Assembly (NCBI GenBank): GCA_045866215.1
Contig: AP035880.1
Location: 2,914,001-2,978,000 of the forward strand
Direction: 5' to 3'
Source: Croceivirga sp009797885
GTDB lineage: Bacteria > Bacteroidota > Bacteroidia > Flavobacteriales > Flavobacteriaceae
Length of the DNA stretch: 64,000 nucleotides
Part shown: positions 61,813 to 64,000 of the stretch, one piece after another
How the letters are laid out: every line of letters begins with the position of its first letter
Position numbering within the stretch: position 1 is the first letter of the stretch
Position numbers and translations under genes: made by a program
Notes under the pieces: model-generated
Database searches by the model: none
Told to the model about the DNA's origin: nothing
The model's input: the letters and a program-made list of their open reading frames with translations, nothing else

Positions 61813-62541
61813 TTATTGCAAAAGGCCTACGGTCCAAGCTGCCAAAACCCCACCTACAATAGGTCCAACAACGGGTATCCAAGCATAGCCCCATCCGTTA
61901 CTTCCCTTGTTTTGCATAGGAACCAATGCATGTACGATCCTTGGGCCCAAATCCCTGGCCGGATTTATGGCGTAGCCCGTGGTTCCACCAAGTGCAAGTC
62001 CAATCACCCAAACCAAGAGGGCCACTGGTAAAGCTCCCAAAGAGCCCAGTCCAACAATGGTGTTGTCAGATGCTAAGGTAGCATCGGTGAAATAGAGAAT
62101 GGTAAAGAGTAAAACAAAAGTACCGGTCAATTCACATAAGAAATTAATGGATGTGTTCTTAATGGCAGGTGCGGTACAGAATACCCCCCTTTTGGTACCA
62201 CCGTCCTCGGTGAGCTTGAAATGTTCAAAATGGGTCACCCATACCAAAAAGGCCCCTAATATGGCTCCAATAAATTGGGCCAGGATATATTTAGGGACAT
62301 CATAGACGGAAAATTCCCCTGCAACCGCCAATCCAATGGTAACGGCAGGATTTATATGTGCGCCACTTATGGGACCTGCAACCACTACCCCAACGTAGAC
62401 CGCGAGGGCCCATCCCGTTGTAATCACGATCCATCCGGAACCGTTGCCATAGGTTTTGTTCAGGGAGACATTGGCATTTACGCCACAGCCCAAAAACATG
62501 AGCAAAAAAGTACCTACAATTTCAGCGATAAATGGGGTCAT
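61813..62541 (-). CDS. glpF: Glycerol facilitator (aquaglyceroporin, MIP family)
   Basis: This 242-residue, six-helix channel has both half-helix motifs: GAHINPAVTIGLA and GYAINPARDLGPR. The Asp after the second NPAR is the aquaglyceroporin signature, which separates GlpF from water-only channels. It would let glycerol cross the inner membrane down its gradient, to be trapped by the glycerol kinase encoded just upstream (36-bp spacer). No regulatory site is visible in the short spacer. Confidence 0.94.
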   Translation of the reverse strand: MTPFIAEIVGTFLLMFLGCGVNANVSLNKTYGNGSGWIVITTGWALAVYVGVVVAGPISGAHINPAVTIGLAVAGEFSVYDVPKYILAQFIGAILGAFLVWVTHFEHFKLTEDGGTKRGVFCTAPAIKNTSINFLCELTGTFVLLFTILYFTDATLASDNTIVGLGSLGALPVALLVWVIGLALGGTTGYAINPARDLGPRIVHALVPMQNKGSNGWGYAWIPVVGPIVGGVLAAWTVGLLQ

Positions 62542-62577
62542 GATAATTTTTTATTAAGGGTTGATAGTTGTTGCTGA

Positions 62578-64000
62578 CTAGTGCTCGGTCCAGTATTCCA
62601 GTGCCTTTATGGCGCGATACCAACCAACAATTCCATGCGAAATCGCCTCCCTTTCATTAGTGGGTTGGAACTCAACATCGGTTTGCCAGATATCTTGGAT
62701 CTCTTCTTGGTTTTCCCAAAAACCAACGGCCAATCCGGCCAAATAGGCCGCGCCCATAACCGTGGTCTCCACTATTTTTGGGCGAATGGTTTTGGTGTTC
62801 AAAACATCTGCCTGGAACTGCATCAATAAATTGTTCACCGTGGCCCCACCATCAACACGTAGCTCTTTTATTGAAATACCGGAGTCTTTCTCCATGGCCT
62901 TTAAAATATCCATGGTCTGGTAAGCAATGGAATCCAAAGCGGCCCTGGCGATATGGGCATCCGTACTGCCGCGGGTAAGCCCAAACAACGTCCCTTGGGC
63001 CTTTTGATTCCAATGGGGAGCGCCCAAACCTGCAAAGGCCGGAACAAAATAGACCCCATCGGAGTTTTCGACCGTGCCGACCAAAGGCTCCACATCTGCC
63101 GAGTTTTTTATGATTTTTAAGCTATCCCTCAACCATTGTACCACGGCCCCGGCTATAAAAATACTTCCCTCCAGGGCATAAGTGGTTTTTCCGTTTATTT
63201 TCCACGCTACGGTAGTAAGAAGGTTATTGTTGGATTTTGTGGGTTCGTTCCCAATGTTCATCAGCATAAAACAACCTGTGCCATATGTATTTTTGACCAT
63301 GCCCTTTTGGGTACACATTTGACCGAAAAGAGCGGCCTGCTGGTCCCCGGCAATACCGGCAATGGGAATTTTATGGGCAAAGAAATTTGGGCTGGTATGG
63401 CCATACACTTCACTGGATTGTTTTACTTGGGGCAACATACTCTTTGGAATCCCAAAAAGGTCTAAAAGGTCCGCATCCCAATCCATGGTGTTGATATTGA
63501 ATATCAGGGAACGCGAGGCATTGGTGACATCCGTTATATGTAGCTCCCCCTGCGTCATTTTCCAGATAAGCCAAGAGTCTATGGTCCCAAAAGCCAATTC
63601 CCCGGCCTGGGCCTTTTCCCTTGCCCCTTCCACATTATCCAGTATCCATTTTACTTTTGTTGCAGAAAAATAAGAGTCGATGACCAAGCCGGTTTTTTCA
63701 CGGATCATATCCGATTTACCAGCCTTTTTGAGTTCATCACAGTAATCCGAGGTCCGCTTGTCTTGCCAGACAATGGCATTGTAGATAGGTTCACTGGTTT
63801 TACGGTCCCATACAACGGCAGTTTCCCGCTGATTGGTAATGCCAATTGCAGCAATTTGCTCCCCTTTTAACCCTTTTTTGGTTACAGCTTCGGCGGCCAT
63901 ACCAGCCTGGGTTGACCAGATTTCTATGGGATCGTGTTCTACCCAACCCGGTTTTGGAAATATTTGCGTAAACTCCTTCTGTGATACGGACACAATGGTC
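62578..64000 (-). CDS. glpK: Glycerol kinase (5' end outside window)
   Basis: The frame is open to the window edge, so roughly the first 25 residues, including the DQGTTSSR phosphate loop, are missing. The visible 473 residues show the FGGY-kinase features: QKEFTQIFPKPGWVEHD, ITNQRETAVVWD, IYNAIVWQDKRT, the GDQQAALFGQ turn and the C-terminal RVDGGATVNNLLMQFQAD. The enzyme phosphorylates glycerol to sn-glycerol-3-phosphate. It is upstream of glpF in a short operon; more genes may precede it outside the window. The GTG at 63993 is internal. Confidence 0.95.
   Translation of the reverse strand, partial: TIVSVSQKEFTQIFPKPGWVEHDPIEIWSTQAGMAAEAVTKKGLKGEQIAAIGITNQRETAVVWDRKTSEPIYNAIVWQDKRTSDYCDELKKAGKSDMIREKTGLVIDSYFSATKVKWILDNVEGAREKAQAGELAFGTIDSWLIWKMTQGELHITDVTNASRSLIFNINTMDWDADLLDLFGIPKSMLPQVKQSSEVYGHTSPNFFAHKIPIAGIAGDQQAALFGQMCTQKGMVKNTYGTGCFMLMNIGNEPTKSNNNLLTTVAWKINGKTTYALEGSIFIAGAVVQWLRDSLKIIKNSADVEPLVGTVENSDGVYFVPAFAGLGAPHWNQKAQGTLFGLTRGSTDAHIARAALDSIAYQTMDILKAMEKDSGISIKELRVDGGATVNNLLMQFQADVLNTKTIRPKIVETTVMGAAYLAGLAVGFWENQEEIQDIWQTDVEFQPTNEREAISHGIVGWYRAIKALEYWTEH

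Overview
The window is a chromosomal segment of a Bacteroidota bacterium, most likely a marine member of the Flavobacteriaceae. The evidence is two SusC/SusD outer-membrane uptake pairs, a type IX secretion C-terminal domain on a secreted amylase, many lipoproteins, Bacteroidota-type -7 promoter elements (TAnnTTTG), AT-rich spacers, and a TrmB, an Mrp and a four-helix-bundle protein of the kinds common in that group. No rRNA, tRNA, CRISPR array, transposase or phage gene was seen.

Positions 1-25,950 are mostly housekeeping and envelope genes in small clusters: a PhoB/PhoR-like two-component pair (the regulator is cut by the left edge); a glycosyltransferase; trmB, a LysE-type exporter and an alkyltransferase-like protein; a Fic protein with two palindromes upstream; mrp and an Nfu domain; a ferredoxin reductase and [2Fe-2S] ferredoxin pair split by a four-helix-bundle gene; an MsbA-like ABC exporter; a penicillin-acylase-type lipoprotein; a heptamer tandem repeat; a PLP enzyme; a metallophosphoesterase; a large GAF protein; an HD-PycTM membrane protein; and a 1233-residue phosphatase/kinase-like/beta-barrel fusion.

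Positions 24,189-39,137 (minus strand) form a long chain of predicted outer-membrane or surface proteins: SusC, SusD, two paralogous FG-GAP/ASPIC lipoproteins of about 1100 residues, a vanadium-dependent haloperoxidase/PAP2-type lipoprotein, a GyrI-like membrane-anchored protein and a beta-propeller lipoprotein. A LacI-family regulator is divergent from this susC. The substrate is unknown.

Positions 40,613-59,708 are an alpha-glucan (starch/maltodextrin) utilisation locus. On the minus strand lie susC, susD, susE, susF, then a terminator, a type IX-secreted GH13 amylase and a small lipoprotein. On the plus strand lie a second, paralogous LacI regulator, a GH65 maltose phosphorylase, a SusA-like GH13 and a GH13 lipoprotein. 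Surface amylase and SusEF would capture and cut starch, SusCD would import oligosaccharides, the GH13 enzymes would trim them in the periplasm or at the membrane, and the GH65 enzyme would split maltose to beta-glucose-1-phosphate and glucose. No sugar permease or beta-phosphoglucomutase gene is in the window.

Positions 59,759-64,000 hold a glycerophosphodiesterase lipoprotein, a BaiN/HI0933-type flavoprotein, glpF and glpK (cut by the right edge), pointing to glycerol or glycerophosphodiester use. Gene packing is tight throughout: several convergent pairs share their stop codons in one TTAA, and one convergent pair overlaps by 76 bp.
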